DNA from: Pseudomonadota bacterium | GTDB lineage: Bacteria > Pseudomonadota > Alphaproteobacteria > Acetobacterales > Acetobacteraceae | DNA: 39,178 bases | Assembly: GCA_021846225.1 (NCBI GenBank) | Contig: JAJZCG010000015.1 | Span: 1-39,178, forward strand | Direction: 5' to 3' | Shown here: piece by piece, positions 26,701 to 34,972 of the stretch | Layout: each line of letters opens with the position of its first letter | Position numbering within the stretch: the first letter of the stretch is position 1 | The notes under the pieces: generated by a model | Database searches by the model: none | What the model was told of the DNA's origin: nothing | What the model saw: only the letters and a program-made list of their open reading frames with translations | Made by a program: the position numbers and the translations under genes

Positions 26701-27720
26701 CTATTCTCCCAATTGCACCGGCCTGCGGGCGATAATCACCGGCACGCCGAATATGTGTTGATTCTCGCTGATACCAAGCAGCACCTTAGTCCCCGGCGCC
26801 ATGGAGGCAATGGCCCGCGTTAGCGCGGTGGCGCCGCCAATCGCGCGGCCGTCCACCGCAACCACCATCTCCCCGGCATTCAGCCCCGCCCTGGCGGCCG
26901 GTCCGCCGGGCTCCACGCCGGTAATGCGCGCCCCCTCCTGCGCCCCGCCGCCGCGGTCCGCCACCGAGATGCCGAGCCATCCGCGCGCGATCTCGCCATG
27001 TGCGATCAGCGCCGCCACAATCGGGCGCGCGCTGTTGCTGGGAATGGCGAAGCCGAGCCCCACCGAACCGCCGGAAGGCGAGACGATGGCTGAGTTTATG
27101 CCGATCACCGCCCCCGCCATGTTGAACGCCGGGCCGCCCGAATTACCTGGGTTGATCGGCGCGTCAAGCTGCAAAAAATGGTCGAACGGCCCGTCGCCGA
27201 TATCGCGCCCCTCGGCGGAAATAATCCCCAGGGTAAAGGAGTTCCCCAGCGCGAACGGGTTGCCCGCGGCCAGCACCCAGTCGCCCACCTGCGCGCTGGC
27301 GGAGTTGCCCCAGACCGCAACCGGCAGCGGGCGGGGTGACGTAATTTTAATGACCGCGATATCAGTCAGATCATCCGCCCCGGCCAGTTTCGCCGGAAAC
27401 TGCTGGCCATCGTTCAGCGTCACCATGATTCGCCCCGCCCCGGCAATCACATGGTCATTGGTGACGATCATCCCATCCCGGCTGATAATGAAGCCAGACC
27501 CCGCGGCCTCCGCCACGCCGCCCGCCGGGCCATGCTTCTCTGGCGCGCCCGGCGCCTGCATCACCGTAATGCCGACCACCACAGGGGCGACCGCACGCAC
27601 CAGCGGCGCCAGGGAAGCGGGCGCCCCCAGCACCTGTGCCGCCGCCACGCCACGGGGGCCGAGCAGAAACACTGCGAGAACGAACGGGCCCAAAAAACGC
27701 TGCATTATAGTAAGCGACAT
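26701..27720 (-). CDS. Exported DegP/HtrA-like serine protease with one PDZ domain
   Basis: 339 aa from ATG 27720 (MSLTIMQRF); 27705 is an alternative start. A signal peptide (residues ~1-28, hydrophobic core FVLAVFLLG, likely cleavage near VAAA) sends it to the periplasm. The trypsin-like catalytic triad is H90 (TNDHV), D120 (LTDIAV) and S194 (GNSGGPAF). A single C-terminal PDZ domain (~245-335; GWLGISV, GPAARAGLNAGEMVVAVDG) places it nearer DegS/HhoB-like forms than two-PDZ DegP. It degrades or checks misfolded envelope proteins. It is first in an operon with a two-component system, which may control it. Confidence 0.94.
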   Translation of the reverse strand: MSLTIMQRFLGPFVLAVFLLGPRGVAAAQVLGAPASLAPLVRAVAPVVVGITVMQAPGAPEKHGPAGGVAEAAGSGFIISRDGMIVTNDHVIAGAGRIMVTLNDGQQFPAKLAGADDLTDIAVIKITSPRPLPVAVWGNSASAQVGDWVLAAGNPFALGNSFTLGIISAEGRDIGDGPFDHFLQLDAPINPGNSGGPAFNMAGAVIGINSAIVSPSGGSVGLGFAIPSNSARPIVAALIAHGEIARGWLGISVADRGGGAQEGARITGVEPGGPAARAGLNAGEMVVAVDGRAIGGATALTRAIASMAPGTKVLLGISENQHIFGVPVIIARRPVQLGE

Positions 27721-27791
27721 GCCACCGCCCCCGCGCGGGTGCAAGACAACTCTGCGCGTGTGCCCGCGCGCCATCCTTTTCAGCGGCTGAT

Positions 27792-27823
27792 TGTGTACGA
27801 TAAGCAATGTGTACGATAAGCGA
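27792..27823. repeat. Two tandem 16-bp repeats upstream of the protease operon
   Basis: TGTGTACGATAAGCAA (27792-27807) is followed directly by TGTGTACGATAAGCGA (27808-27823), differing at one base. They lie 72-103 bases upstream of the protease start, in the region where its promoter must be. They could be a regulator-binding site. The rest of the 299-bp gap (27721-28019) holds the inverted repeat at 27898-27948 and no gene. Confidence 0.75.
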
Positions 27824-27897
27824 TGATCGCGCCCCGCCCCTAAAATCAGCGGCTTCGGGCAGCGGCGGGAAGGGACAAGCAGGACACTAAAAACAAA

Positions 27898-27948
27898 ACG
27901 AGTCTCCCCGAAGCGATGATATTGCGGTGCCGCGAACGCCAGACTCGT
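27898..27948. repeat. 8-bp perfect inverted repeat, possible minus-strand terminator
   Basis: ACGAGTCT (27898-27905) and AGACTCGT (27941-27948) are exact reverse complements around 35 nt. On the minus strand the stem is followed by TTTGTTTTTAG, as in a Rho-independent terminator, though the loop is large. No gene ends here on that strand, so it may close a small unannotated RNA or be an operator. Confidence 0.4.
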
Positions 27949-28019
27949 AACAATAGCCGTCCGCCGTAAAAAAGCCTATAGTTGGTTGCGTATCGTTATC
28001 GCGTTCAGGAGTTCAGAAT

Positions 28020-28358
28020 ATGACCGCCAGCCAGATGGATACCGGCCCCGCCGCCGTCAATTTCCTCAAACATGAGTTCAACCGCTTTCGCGCCGACCTG
28101 GCCGCGATAAAGGCCAAGCTCGGCGCCAACCCCGCAGAGGCGCTGGAGCATTTCAACGCCTATCTGCACAGCGAGGACGTGGCGGCCCGCCTCGCGGCGC
28201 TGGAACACCAGCTGGAAGGTTTTGGCGGCAAGGCGAAGGACGCCGGAAAAGACGCGGTCTCCCGGCTGGAGAAGGAAGTCACCGAGCGTCCGGTCACCAG
28301 CGTCGCCATCGCCTTCGGCATCGGCCTGCTGGCGGCCAATCTGCTCCGCCACCGGTAA
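28020..28358 (+). CDS. ElaB/YqjD/DUF883-like membrane-anchored protein
   Basis: 112 aa, ATG 28020 with AGGAG nine bases upstream. A long charged amphipathic region (residues ~15-90, containing FGGKAKDAGKDAVSRLEKEV) is followed by ERPVTSVAIAFGIGLLAANL, the typical single C-terminal TM anchor of the ElaB/YqjD family, and a final RHR. E. coli YqjD binds ribosomes and tethers them to the inner membrane in stationary phase. A similar role here is possible but not shown. The YqjE-like gene begins six bases after its stop. Confidence 0.82.
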   Translation: MTASQMDTGPAAVNFLKHEFNRFRADLAAIKAKLGANPAEALEHFNAYLHSEDVAARLAALEHQLEGFGGKAKDAGKDAVSRLEKEVTERPVTSVAIAFGIGLLAANLLRHR

Positions 28359-28364
28359 GGCCGC

Positions 28365-28754
28365 GTGCCGCTCTCCCGGCATGTCCGTTTTTACGCCAGA
28401 GCCTCGGCGCTATGGGGCGGCATGGGCTTGGCCATGTTGCTCCTGGGCTTCGCCGCCGCCGGGTTTTTCATCGCCGCGTTGTACATCTGGCTGGCCGCGC
28501 ATCTGGCGCCCGCGCAGGCGGCCCTCGTCACCGGCGCGGCGCTGCTGGCCCTTGCTCTGGCCCTCGGCCTCATCGGCGGCGCCGTGTTACGCGCTGCCCG
28601 CGCGCGTGAGCGCGCCCGGCTGGCGCAATTGGGCCTCACCCTCGGCACGGTGCTGCGCCTGGCCGCCTATCTGGTCCGCCGCGACCCTAAAAAAGCAATG
28701 ATTTTCGCGCTCATCGCCGGTGCCCTGGCGGAGTTTTCCGGCGCGGGCGAATAG
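28365..28754 (+). CDS. YqjE-like (phage holin family) membrane protein
   Basis: 129 aa, GTG start at 28365. Two or three hydrophobic segments (~residues 18-42, 49-75, and a weaker one at ~111-125) are separated by a basic Arg-rich stretch (RAARARERARLAQLG). The C-terminal RRDPKKAMIFALIAGAL is typical of alphaproteobacterial YqjE relatives. It follows the YqjD-like gene closely, the usual yqjD-yqjE pairing. Nothing suggests a real phage lysis module here. It ends 26 bases before the convergent ilvN gene. Confidence 0.75.
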   Translation: MPLSRHVRFYARASALWGGMGLAMLLLGFAAAGFFIAALYIWLAAHLAPAQAALVTGAALLALALALGLIGGAVLRAARARERARLAQLGLTLGTVLRLAAYLVRRDPKKAMIFALIAGALAEFSGAGE

Positions 28755-28780
28755 CCCCGAACCGCCCGCCCCGGACTCCC

Positions 28781-29293
28781 TCACTCAATCGCCACTTTGC
28801 CCCGCGCGATCGCGGCAACACCTGTCCGGCTCACTTCCGCCAGCCCCAGCGGGCGCATCAAATCCAAAAACGCATCCAGCTTGTCCGTCGCCCCGGTCAG
28901 CTCGAAAATAAAGCTCTCGGTCGAGGCATCAATCACCCGCGCCCTGAACGCATCGGCCAGCCGCAGCGCCTCCTGGCGCGCATCGCCTGTACCCACCACT
29001 TTAATCAGCGCCAGTTCCCGCGCCAGATGCGGCCCCTCCTTGGATAAATCAGCAACCTTATAAACCGGCACCAGCCGGCCCAGCTGCGCCTTTATCTGCT
29101 CGATCACCATCTCCGTGCCCGAGGTCACGACGGTAATCCGGCTCTTGCTGCCATCGCGCTCCACCGGCGCCACGGTCAAACTGTCAATATTATAACCCCG
29201 GCCCGAGAAAAGCCCGATAACCCTGGCCAGCACGCCAGACTCGTTTTCCACCAGCACTGAAATCGTGGCGGAGCGCATGTTTGTGTCAGACAT
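28781..29293 (-). CDS. ilvN: Acetolactate synthase small (regulatory) subunit
   Basis: 170 aa, the regulatory partner of IlvB in branched-chain amino acid synthesis; it binds valine for feedback inhibition. The N-terminal ACT domain reads ISVLVENESGVLARVIGLFSGRGYNIDSL (quoted here as ISVLVENESGVLARV and SGRGYNIDSL in the sequence), and the C-terminal domain carries RELALIKV and EVSRTGVAAIARG. Its ATG 29293 overlaps the ilvB stop by one base (TAATG), so translation is coupled and 1:1 expression is likely. The length matches IlvH/IlvN of ~160-175 aa. No terminator is seen in the 26-bp gap to the convergent gene. Confidence 0.96.
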   Translation of the reverse strand: MSDTNMRSATISVLVENESGVLARVIGLFSGRGYNIDSLTVAPVERDGSKSRITVVTSGTEMVIEQIKAQLGRLVPVYKVADLSKEGPHLARELALIKVVGTGDARQEALRLADAFRARVIDASTESFIFELTGATDKLDAFLDLMRPLGLAEVSRTGVAAIARGKVAIE

Positions 29294-31101
29294 TATACCA
29301 GCGCCAATCCTGCATCGGTTACACCGGGGTTGCCGCCATTTTTATGCTCCGGCCCCAGCAACATTTCATTATGCGCGGCCCCTGATGGTATCATCGGGAA
29401 CACGTTTTCCTTCTCATCCACACAGATATCGGCGATCACCGGCCGGTCCACCGCGAGCATCTCGGCGATCACCCGGTCGAGATCCTCCACCTTCTCCGCG
29501 CGCAAGCCCACGGCATGGAAACTCTCCGCCAGCTTCACGAAATCGGGCAGCGCCTCGGAGTAGCTTTCCGAATACCGGTTGCCATGCAGCAGCTCCTGCC
29601 ACTGGCGCACCATGCCCATGTATTTGTTGTTCAGGATGAAAATTTTCACCGGCAGCCGGTACTGCGCCAGCGTGCCCATCTCCTGGATGTTCATCAAAAT
29701 GCTGGCCTCGCCTGCAATGTCGATCACCAGCGCGTCCGGGTGCGCCACCTGCACGCCCATCGCCGCGGGCAGCCCGTAGCCCATCGTGCCCAGCCCGCCT
29801 GAGGTCATCCAATGGTTCGGCTTGTCAAATTTGAAGTGCTGCGCCGCCCACATCTGGTGCTGCCCCACCTCGGTGGTGATGAACGTCTCGCGCCCCCGCG
29901 TCGCTTTATAAAGCTGCTCGATCGCGTATTGCGGCTTGATGATGCTGCCGGGCTCGCGTTTCTGCGTAAAGCGCAACGAATCCTTCGCGCGCCAGAAATC
30001 GATCTGCTGCCACCATTTGGCGATTGCCTCGCGGTCCTGCTTTCCGGCGTCATTTTTCCATGCCGCAATCAGCGCGCGCAGCGTCGCCGCCGCATCACCG
30101 ATAATGGCCACATCCACCGCGACTGATTTATTGATGCTGGAGGGGTCGATATCGGCATGAATTTTCTTCGAGCCGGGCGAGAACGCGTTCAACCGCCCGG
30201 TCACCCGGTCGTCGAACCGCGCGCCGATGTTCAACATCACATCAGCGCCATGCATCACCATATTGGCTTCATAAGTGCCATGCATGCCCAGCATGCCGAC
30301 AAATTGCGGGTCGGATGCCGGATACGCCCCAAGCCCCATCAGCGTGGTGGTGCAGGGGAAGCCGGTCAGCCGCACGAATTCAATCAGCAGTTTGGCGGCT
30401 TCCGGCCCGGCGTTAATCACCCCGCCCCCCGCATACACAATCGGCCGCTCGCTGCGCTTGAGCAGCGCCACCGCCTCGGCGATGCGCGCCGGGTCCGGCT
30501 CGGTGCGCGGCCGGTAGCTGCGGTGCTGCGCCGTGCTTGCCTCGCTATAGGGCGCGGGGTTGATGAGAATATCCTTCGGCAGATCGATCAGCACCGGCCC
30601 CGGCCGCCCGGTCTTGGCGACGTGAAACGCCTCATGCACCACGCGCGTCAGATCCTCCGAGCGCTTCACGAGGTAGTTATGCTTGGTCGCCTGGCGCGTG
30701 ATCCCGGTGGTGTCGGCTTCCTGGAAGGCGTCATTGCCGATCAGATGCGTCGGCACCTGTCCGGTCAGGCACACCAGGGGGATGCTGTCCATCAGCGCGT
30801 CCACCAGCCCGGTCACCGCATTGGTCGCGCCGGGGCCGGAGGTCACCAGCACCACGCCCACCCTGCCGGTGGAGCGCGCATAGCCCTCGGCCGCATGCAC
30901 GGCGGCCTGCTCGTGGCGCACCAGAATATGCCGGATCGCGTTCTGCTGGAAAATGGCGTCATAAATCGGCAGCACCGCGCCGCCGGGATAGCCGAAAATA
31001 ACATCCACCCCTTGCGCCTTCAGCGCCCGAAGCAGCGCCTGCGCGCCCGATGCCATCATCTCGGTCGTGGTGCCTGTACCCGTGGTGATTGTGCCGTCCA
31101 T
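29293..31101 (-). CDS. ilvB: Acetolactate synthase large (catalytic) subunit
   Basis: 602 aa, ThDP- and FAD-dependent. It condenses two pyruvates to acetolactate (or pyruvate plus 2-oxobutyrate to acetohydroxybutyrate), the first common step to valine, leucine and isoleucine. The N-terminal PYR domain has FGYPGGAVLPIYDA and the ThDP-activating E64 (RHEQAAVHAAEGYAR). The C-terminal domain has IDIAGEASILMNIQE...FILNN as the metal/ThDP motif, with GEA in place of the more usual GDG/GDA, then MGMVRQWQELLHG. Start ATG 31101; GCAGG is eight bases upstream. It lies 61 bases after miaA. No leader peptide rich in Leu/Val/Ile was found, so classical attenuation is not evident. Confidence 0.97.
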   Translation of the reverse strand: MDGTITTGTGTTTEMMASGAQALLRALKAQGVDVIFGYPGGAVLPIYDAIFQQNAIRHILVRHEQAAVHAAEGYARSTGRVGVVLVTSGPGATNAVTGLVDALMDSIPLVCLTGQVPTHLIGNDAFQEADTTGITRQATKHNYLVKRSEDLTRVVHEAFHVAKTGRPGPVLIDLPKDILINPAPYSEASTAQHRSYRPRTEPDPARIAEAVALLKRSERPIVYAGGGVINAGPEAAKLLIEFVRLTGFPCTTTLMGLGAYPASDPQFVGMLGMHGTYEANMVMHGADVMLNIGARFDDRVTGRLNAFSPGSKKIHADIDPSSINKSVAVDVAIIGDAAATLRALIAAWKNDAGKQDREAIAKWWQQIDFWRAKDSLRFTQKREPGSIIKPQYAIEQLYKATRGRETFITTEVGQHQMWAAQHFKFDKPNHWMTSGGLGTMGYGLPAAMGVQVAHPDALVIDIAGEASILMNIQEMGTLAQYRLPVKIFILNNKYMGMVRQWQELLHGNRYSESYSEALPDFVKLAESFHAVGLRAEKVEDLDRVIAEMLAVDRPVIADICVDEKENVFPMIPSGAAHNEMLLGPEHKNGGNPGVTDAGLALV

Positions 31102-31162
31102 AACTATACCTGCCGCCTGCTAATACCTAGAGTCGCACCGCTACAGGCTCAGCCCCGGCGGG

Positions 31163-32176
31163 TCAACCGGGGAAATTTATAAAATTAACTAAACCGCCGA
31201 TAAAACTTTCCGAAAGTTGCGCAAAACTGTCGATTCTTGATTGTATTATTTGCATATCAGGGGTGCCGACAAGCTTCTGGTGCCTAAACCAAGTCATCTG
31301 CCGCTTGGTATACTGGTGCGTCGCCAGCACCGCCCGCGCGGTGGCCTCGCTCAACGTAATTTCGCCGCGCAGATACGCCCCCAGTTCCGGCACCCCATGC
31401 GCGCGCATCAGCGGCAGGCTGGCATCCAGCCCCAGGCTGAGGAAATTGCGCACCTCATCAACCGCTCCGGCGGCCAGCATCGCGGCGAAACGCACCGCAA
31501 TCGCCTCACGCAGCGCCTCGCGCGGCGGGTCCAGCAGAATCATCCGCACCCGCCAGCCTTCCAGCCGGTGCGTCGTCTGCCGCTGCCACGCCGCCAGCCC
31601 CTGGCCGGTGCCGATCAATACCTCATAGGCCCGCGCCACCCGCTGGCTGTCTCCCGGCTTCAGCCGCAGGGCCGTCTCGGCGTCCAGCCGCGCATGCAGC
31701 CCCGGCGCGCCCAGCGCCGCGAGCAGCGCGCGCGCCTCGGTGCGCGCCTGCGCCCCAGGCTCGGGCACCTGCGCGATGCCGTTGATCAGCGCCGAGAAAT
31801 ACATCCCCGTGCCGCCGCAGAGAATCGGCAAGCCGCAGCTGTTCATCTCCGCCAGCGCCGCGCCGCGCCACCAGGCCGCATTGGCCGGCTCGGCCGCCGC
31901 GCGCACGCCGTAGAGCCGGTGCGGCGCCAGCGCCTCATCCTCGGGCGAGGGCCGCGCCGTGATCAGCCGCAATTCCTGGTAACACTGCATCGCATCGGCG
32001 TTGATGATCGTGCCCCCCAGCGCGCGCGCCAGCGCCAAGGCCAGCGCCGATTTGCCGCTCGCGGTCGGCCCGGCGAGCACGACGAGAGTCCGGCCCTGGC
32101 GCGCACCCGCCCCACCAGCCCCGCGCGCTGTGTCCCTTGCCCATCCACCGTTCTCTGTCCTACCAGTCTCGACCAT
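31163..32176 (-). CDS. miaA: tRNA dimethylallyltransferase
   Basis: 337 aa. It adds an isopentenyl group to A37 of tRNAs reading UNN codons, using DMAPP. The P-loop GPTASGKSALALALA begins at ~residue 36. Also seen are INADAMQCYQELRLITARP, CGGTGMYFSALING and QYTKRQMTWFRHQ. The N-terminal ~28 residues ahead of the domain are Gly/Arg-rich. ATG 32176 shares bases with the serB ATG on the other strand, so the true start could be further in, but no better in-frame start codon precedes the P-loop. A CCCCGG/CCGGGG hairpin overlaps the stop at 31153-31172. ilvB follows 61 bases later and may be cotranscribed. Confidence 0.95.
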   Translation of the reverse strand: MVETGRTENGGWARDTARGAGGAGARQGRTLVVLAGPTASGKSALALALARALGGTIINADAMQCYQELRLITARPSPEDEALAPHRLYGVRAAAEPANAAWWRGAALAEMNSCGLPILCGGTGMYFSALINGIAQVPEPGAQARTEARALLAALGAPGLHARLDAETALRLKPGDSQRVARAYEVLIGTGQGLAAWQRQTTHRLEGWRVRMILLDPPREALREAIAVRFAAMLAAGAVDEVRNFLSLGLDASLPLMRAHGVPELGAYLRGEITLSEATARAVLATHQYTKRQMTWFRHQKLVGTPDMQIIQSRIDSFAQLSESFIGGLVNFINFPG

Positions 32177-33059
32177 GTCCTATATCGTCATTTTGGTAGC
32201 CAACCGGCAAGCCGGTCCCCTCACTCCAGCCATGGCCGAGCGCGCGCGCGATTTTTGCGCCGGTCAGCATCTCAACTGGCTCAGCCCGGCGCAGGCAGCG
32301 GAATTCATCGTCTCCACCCCGCCCGATACCGCCCAGCTCCAGATGGTGCTGGAACACAAGGCGCTGGATGTCTTCGTCACAAAATTCCGCGGCCGCCGCA
32401 AGGCGGTGCTGGTGGCGGATATGGACAGCACCATCGTCACCGCTGAAACCCTGGACGAAATCGCCGCCTTCGCCGGGCTGAAAGAGCAGATCGCCGCCAT
32501 CACCGCGCGGTCCATGAACGGCGAGATCGACTTCGCCACCGCATTGCGCGAGCGGGTCGCCATGCTCAAGGGGCTGGACATTTCCGCCCTGGAGCGCACC
32601 TGGAGCGCCATCGAGTTCTGCCCCGGCGCCCGCACGCTCATCGCCACCATGCGCGGCTTTGGCGCCACCACGGCGCTGGTCTCCGGCGGTTTCACCTATT
32701 TCACCGCCCGCGTCGCCGCCGAGCTGGGGTTTGACATCCACCGCGCCAACACCCTGCTGGACAACGGCTCAACCCTCACCGGCGAGGTCGCCGAGCCGAT
32801 TCTCGACCGTAACGCCAAGCTCGCCACGTTGAGCGAGCTGGCGGAAAAACGCGGGGTGAAGCTCGCCGCCACCCTGGCGGTGGGCGATGGTGCGAACGAT
32901 CTGGCCATGCTGCAGGCCGCGGGGCTGGGTGTTGCCTATCACGCCAAGCCCGTCGTCGCCGCCCAGGTGAGCAATCGTATTGAACATACCTGCCTTACCT
33001 CTCTATTGTTTGCCCAAGGCTATCCGGCATCGGCATTCAAGGGAGACACAGAATCATGA
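32175..33059 (+). CDS. serB: Phosphoserine phosphatase
   Basis: 294 aa. The HAD-fold phosphatase completes serine synthesis by hydrolysing phosphoserine. The N-terminal ~75 residues form the ACT-like part. The catalytic DMDSTIV has nucleophile D82 and acid D84; VSGGFTYF and VGDGANDLAML complete the HAD motifs. The start MSYIVILVANRQAG is chosen from the family pattern. An earlier in-frame ATG at 32001 would run through miaA's coding strand. The Shine-Dalgarno is weak. The stop overlaps the next gene's start by four bases (ATGA). Confidence 0.95.
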   Translation: MSYIVILVANRQAGPLTPAMAERARDFCAGQHLNWLSPAQAAEFIVSTPPDTAQLQMVLEHKALDVFVTKFRGRRKAVLVADMDSTIVTAETLDEIAAFAGLKEQIAAITARSMNGEIDFATALRERVAMLKGLDISALERTWSAIEFCPGARTLIATMRGFGATTALVSGGFTYFTARVAAELGFDIHRANTLLDNGSTLTGEVAEPILDRNAKLATLSELAEKRGVKLAATLAVGDGANDLAMLQAAGLGVAYHAKPVVAAQVSNRIEHTCLTSLLFAQGYPASAFKGDTES

Positions 33060-34165
33060 AAACACGCGCAGCCGTGGCACGGGCGGCGGGCCAGCCGCTC
33101 TCGCTCGAAATCATCGACATCGAAGGCCCGAAGTTCGGTGAGGTGATGGTCGAGGTCAAAGCCACCGGCATCTGCCACACTGATGACTACACCCTCTCCG
33201 GCGCCGACCCTGAAGGCATTTTCCCAGCTGTCCTGGGGCATGAGGGCGCGGGCATCGTGGTCGAGGTTGGCCCCGGCGTCACCTCGCTCAAAAAGGGCGA
33301 TCACGTCATCCCGCTCTACACGCCCGAGTGCCGCAACTGTAAATCCTGCCTCTCGCGCAAAACCAATCTCTGCACCGCCATCCGCACCACGCAAGGCAAG
33401 GGCGTCATGCCCGACGGCACTTCGCGTTTCTCCTGCGAGGGTGCGCCGGTGATGCACTACATGGGCTGCTCCACCTTCGCCAATTTCACCGTCTTGCCCG
33501 AGATCGCGCTGGCGAAAGTGCGCGCCGACGCACCGTTTGATAAAATTTGCTACATCGGCTGCGGCGTCACCACCGGCATCGGCGCGGTGTTCAACACCGC
33601 CAAGGTGCAGCCGGGTGATAACGTGGTGATCTTCGGCCTCGGCGGCATCGGCCTCAATGTCATCCAGGGCGCGCGTATCGCGGGGGCCGATAAAATCATC
33701 GGCGTGGACCTCAACAACGCCCGCAAGCCCATGGCCGAGAAATTCGGCATGACGCATTTTGTGAACCCCGCTGAAATCGGCGAGGATTTGGTGCCCTATC
33801 TGGTCAATCTCACCGATGGCGGCGCGGACTACTCCTTCGAGTGCATCGGCAACACCAAGGTCATGCGCCAGGCGCTGGAATGCTGCCATCGCGGCTGGGG
33901 CACCTCCATCATCATCGGCGTTGCCGGCGCGGGGCAGGAAATCTCAACCCGCCCGTTCCAGCTCGTCACGGGGCGCAGCTGGAAGGGCACGGCCTTCGGC
34001 GGCGCGCGCGGGCGCACCGATGTGCCGAAAATCGTTGATTGGTACATGGACGGCAAGATCAACATCGATGATCTCATCACCCATGTGCTGCCCTTCGAGA
34101 AAATCAACGAAGGCTTCGAGCTGATGCGCCGCGGCGAGAGCATCCGCTCGGTGGTGACCTACTAA
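33056..34165 (+). CDS. frmA: S-(hydroxymethyl)glutathione dehydrogenase (class III alcohol dehydrogenase)
   Basis: 369 aa, Zn- and NAD-dependent. It oxidises the glutathione adduct of formaldehyde to S-formylglutathione. Catalytic Zn ligands lie at C40 (GICHTDDY), H62 (GHEGAG) and the later GCGVTTG Cys. The structural Zn site is C92, C95, C98 and C106. IRTTQGKGVMPDGTSRF carries the Arg that binds the glutathione carboxylate, which separates class III from ordinary alcohol dehydrogenases. The NAD site is GLGGIGLNVIQGA. It is coupled to serB by ATGA. The usual partner, S-formylglutathione hydrolase, is not adjacent; a long hairpin follows at 34171-34205. Confidence 0.96.
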   Translation: MKTRAAVARAAGQPLSLEIIDIEGPKFGEVMVEVKATGICHTDDYTLSGADPEGIFPAVLGHEGAGIVVEVGPGVTSLKKGDHVIPLYTPECRNCKSCLSRKTNLCTAIRTTQGKGVMPDGTSRFSCEGAPVMHYMGCSTFANFTVLPEIALAKVRADAPFDKICYIGCGVTTGIGAVFNTAKVQPGDNVVIFGLGGIGLNVIQGARIAGADKIIGVDLNNARKPMAEKFGMTHFVNPAEIGEDLVPYLVNLTDGGADYSFECIGNTKVMRQALECCHRGWGTSIIIGVAGAGQEISTRPFQLVTGRSWKGTAFGGARGRTDVPKIVDWYMDGKINIDDLITHVLPFEKINEGFELMRRGESIRSVVTY

Positions 34166-34170
34166 AACAA

Positions 34171-34205
34171 GCTTGCCCGGCGCTCCACGTGGAGCGCCAG
34201 GCAAG
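34171..34205 (+). terminator. Long hairpin after frmA
   Basis: CTTGCC-C-GGCGCTCC (34172-34186) pairs with GGAGCGCC-A-GGCAAG (34191-34205) around the loop ACGT: 14 pairs and one C/A mismatch, very stable. No T-run follows directly, though the next 40 bases are AT-rich. They contain AGTAAAA...TTTTACT (34227-34247), a weak inverted repeat that may serve the converging SYLF gene. Confidence 0.65.
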
Positions 34206-34297
34206 ACTCTTCGATAACCAATTGTTAGTAAAAATTAATTTTTTACTTGTACCCCAATTTGTGCGGGTTTGTATCGAAAAAACAACGAAACCGTGAC

Positions 34298-34972
34298 TTA
34301 CTGCCCGTAGCGGGTCAGAATCGTGCGCAGCGGGTTGGCGCCGGGGTTGGAGCCCTGGCCGTCCACGACGATCTGGCGGGCATCGAGCTGCTGGCCGTAA
34401 TAGGCTTGCTCCGTCCCGGCATCGTTGGAGAGCACCGAGCCGGAGAGCGAGATCCCGCCGTAGAGCCCCTGTGCTTTCGAGAAGGTAAGGATATCGGCGT
34501 TGATGGCGGTGGACATCGCGCCACTCACCCCGGCCCCCAGCGTGGCGACGGCAAGCCCCGCATCGGCGCCGAGCTTGAACTGGCTGTTGAGCATGGCGTT
34601 CAACCCGCCGTTCGTCATGATCAGCATCATCACCTCCGCGTTCTGCACGCCGATCTGCAGGCCGAAGCTGCCGCTCCCCATGTTGTAGAAGGCGGGATAG
34701 GACCAGCTGCCGTCAGCGGTGCGCGCCACCATCACGCAGCCGCCGCCCTCGCCGCCGATGAAGAATCCGGCGCGGAAAACATCCGGGCAGACCACCACGG
34801 CCTTCGCTTTGCGCAGGAATGTCTGCACCTGGGTGCCTGCGGCCCCGCCCATCATGTCCTCGATCGCAAGGGTGGAGCTGTCAACCAGATGCTGCGGCGA
34901 ACTGGCCAGCGCCACGGCGGGCGCGCCAAGCGTGGCGGTGACGATGGCCATGCCGAGAAGAAAGGTTTTCAT
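34298..34972 (-). CDS. Exported SYLF (Ysc84-type) lipid-binding domain protein
   Basis: 224 aa with a signal peptide (hydrophobic AIVTATLGAPAVALA; likely cleavage near residue 23). The body is a SYLF domain: AKAVVVCPDVFRAGFFIGGEGG, GSGSFGLQIGVQNAEVMMLI, and SKAQGLYGGISLSGSVLS near the C-terminus. SYLF domains bind phosphoinositides or anionic lipids in eukaryotes; bacterial members are periplasmic and their role is unclear. The start ATG 34972 overlaps the preceding phosphatase stop by four bases, with AAGGAG inside that gene's end. It is last in the ABC transporter operon. Confidence 0.9.
   Translation of the reverse strand: MKTFLLGMAIVTATLGAPAVALASSPQHLVDSSTLAIEDMMGGAAGTQVQTFLRKAKAVVVCPDVFRAGFFIGGEGGGCVMVARTADGSWSYPAFYNMGSGSFGLQIGVQNAEVMMLIMTNGGLNAMLNSQFKLGADAGLAVATLGAGVSGAMSTAINADILTFSKAQGLYGGISLSGSVLSNDAGTEQAYYGQQLDARQIVVDGQGSNPGANPLRTILTRYGQ

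Noticed and set aside
28365-28754. Prophage holin
   Set aside because: The holin-like label comes from the family name only. The YqjD partner and housekeeping surroundings argue for a normal envelope protein.
31153-31172. CCCCGG/CCGGGG hairpin before ilvB as an attenuator
   Set aside because: It overlaps the miaA stop, has no T-run, and no leader peptide rich in branched-chain codons accompanies it.
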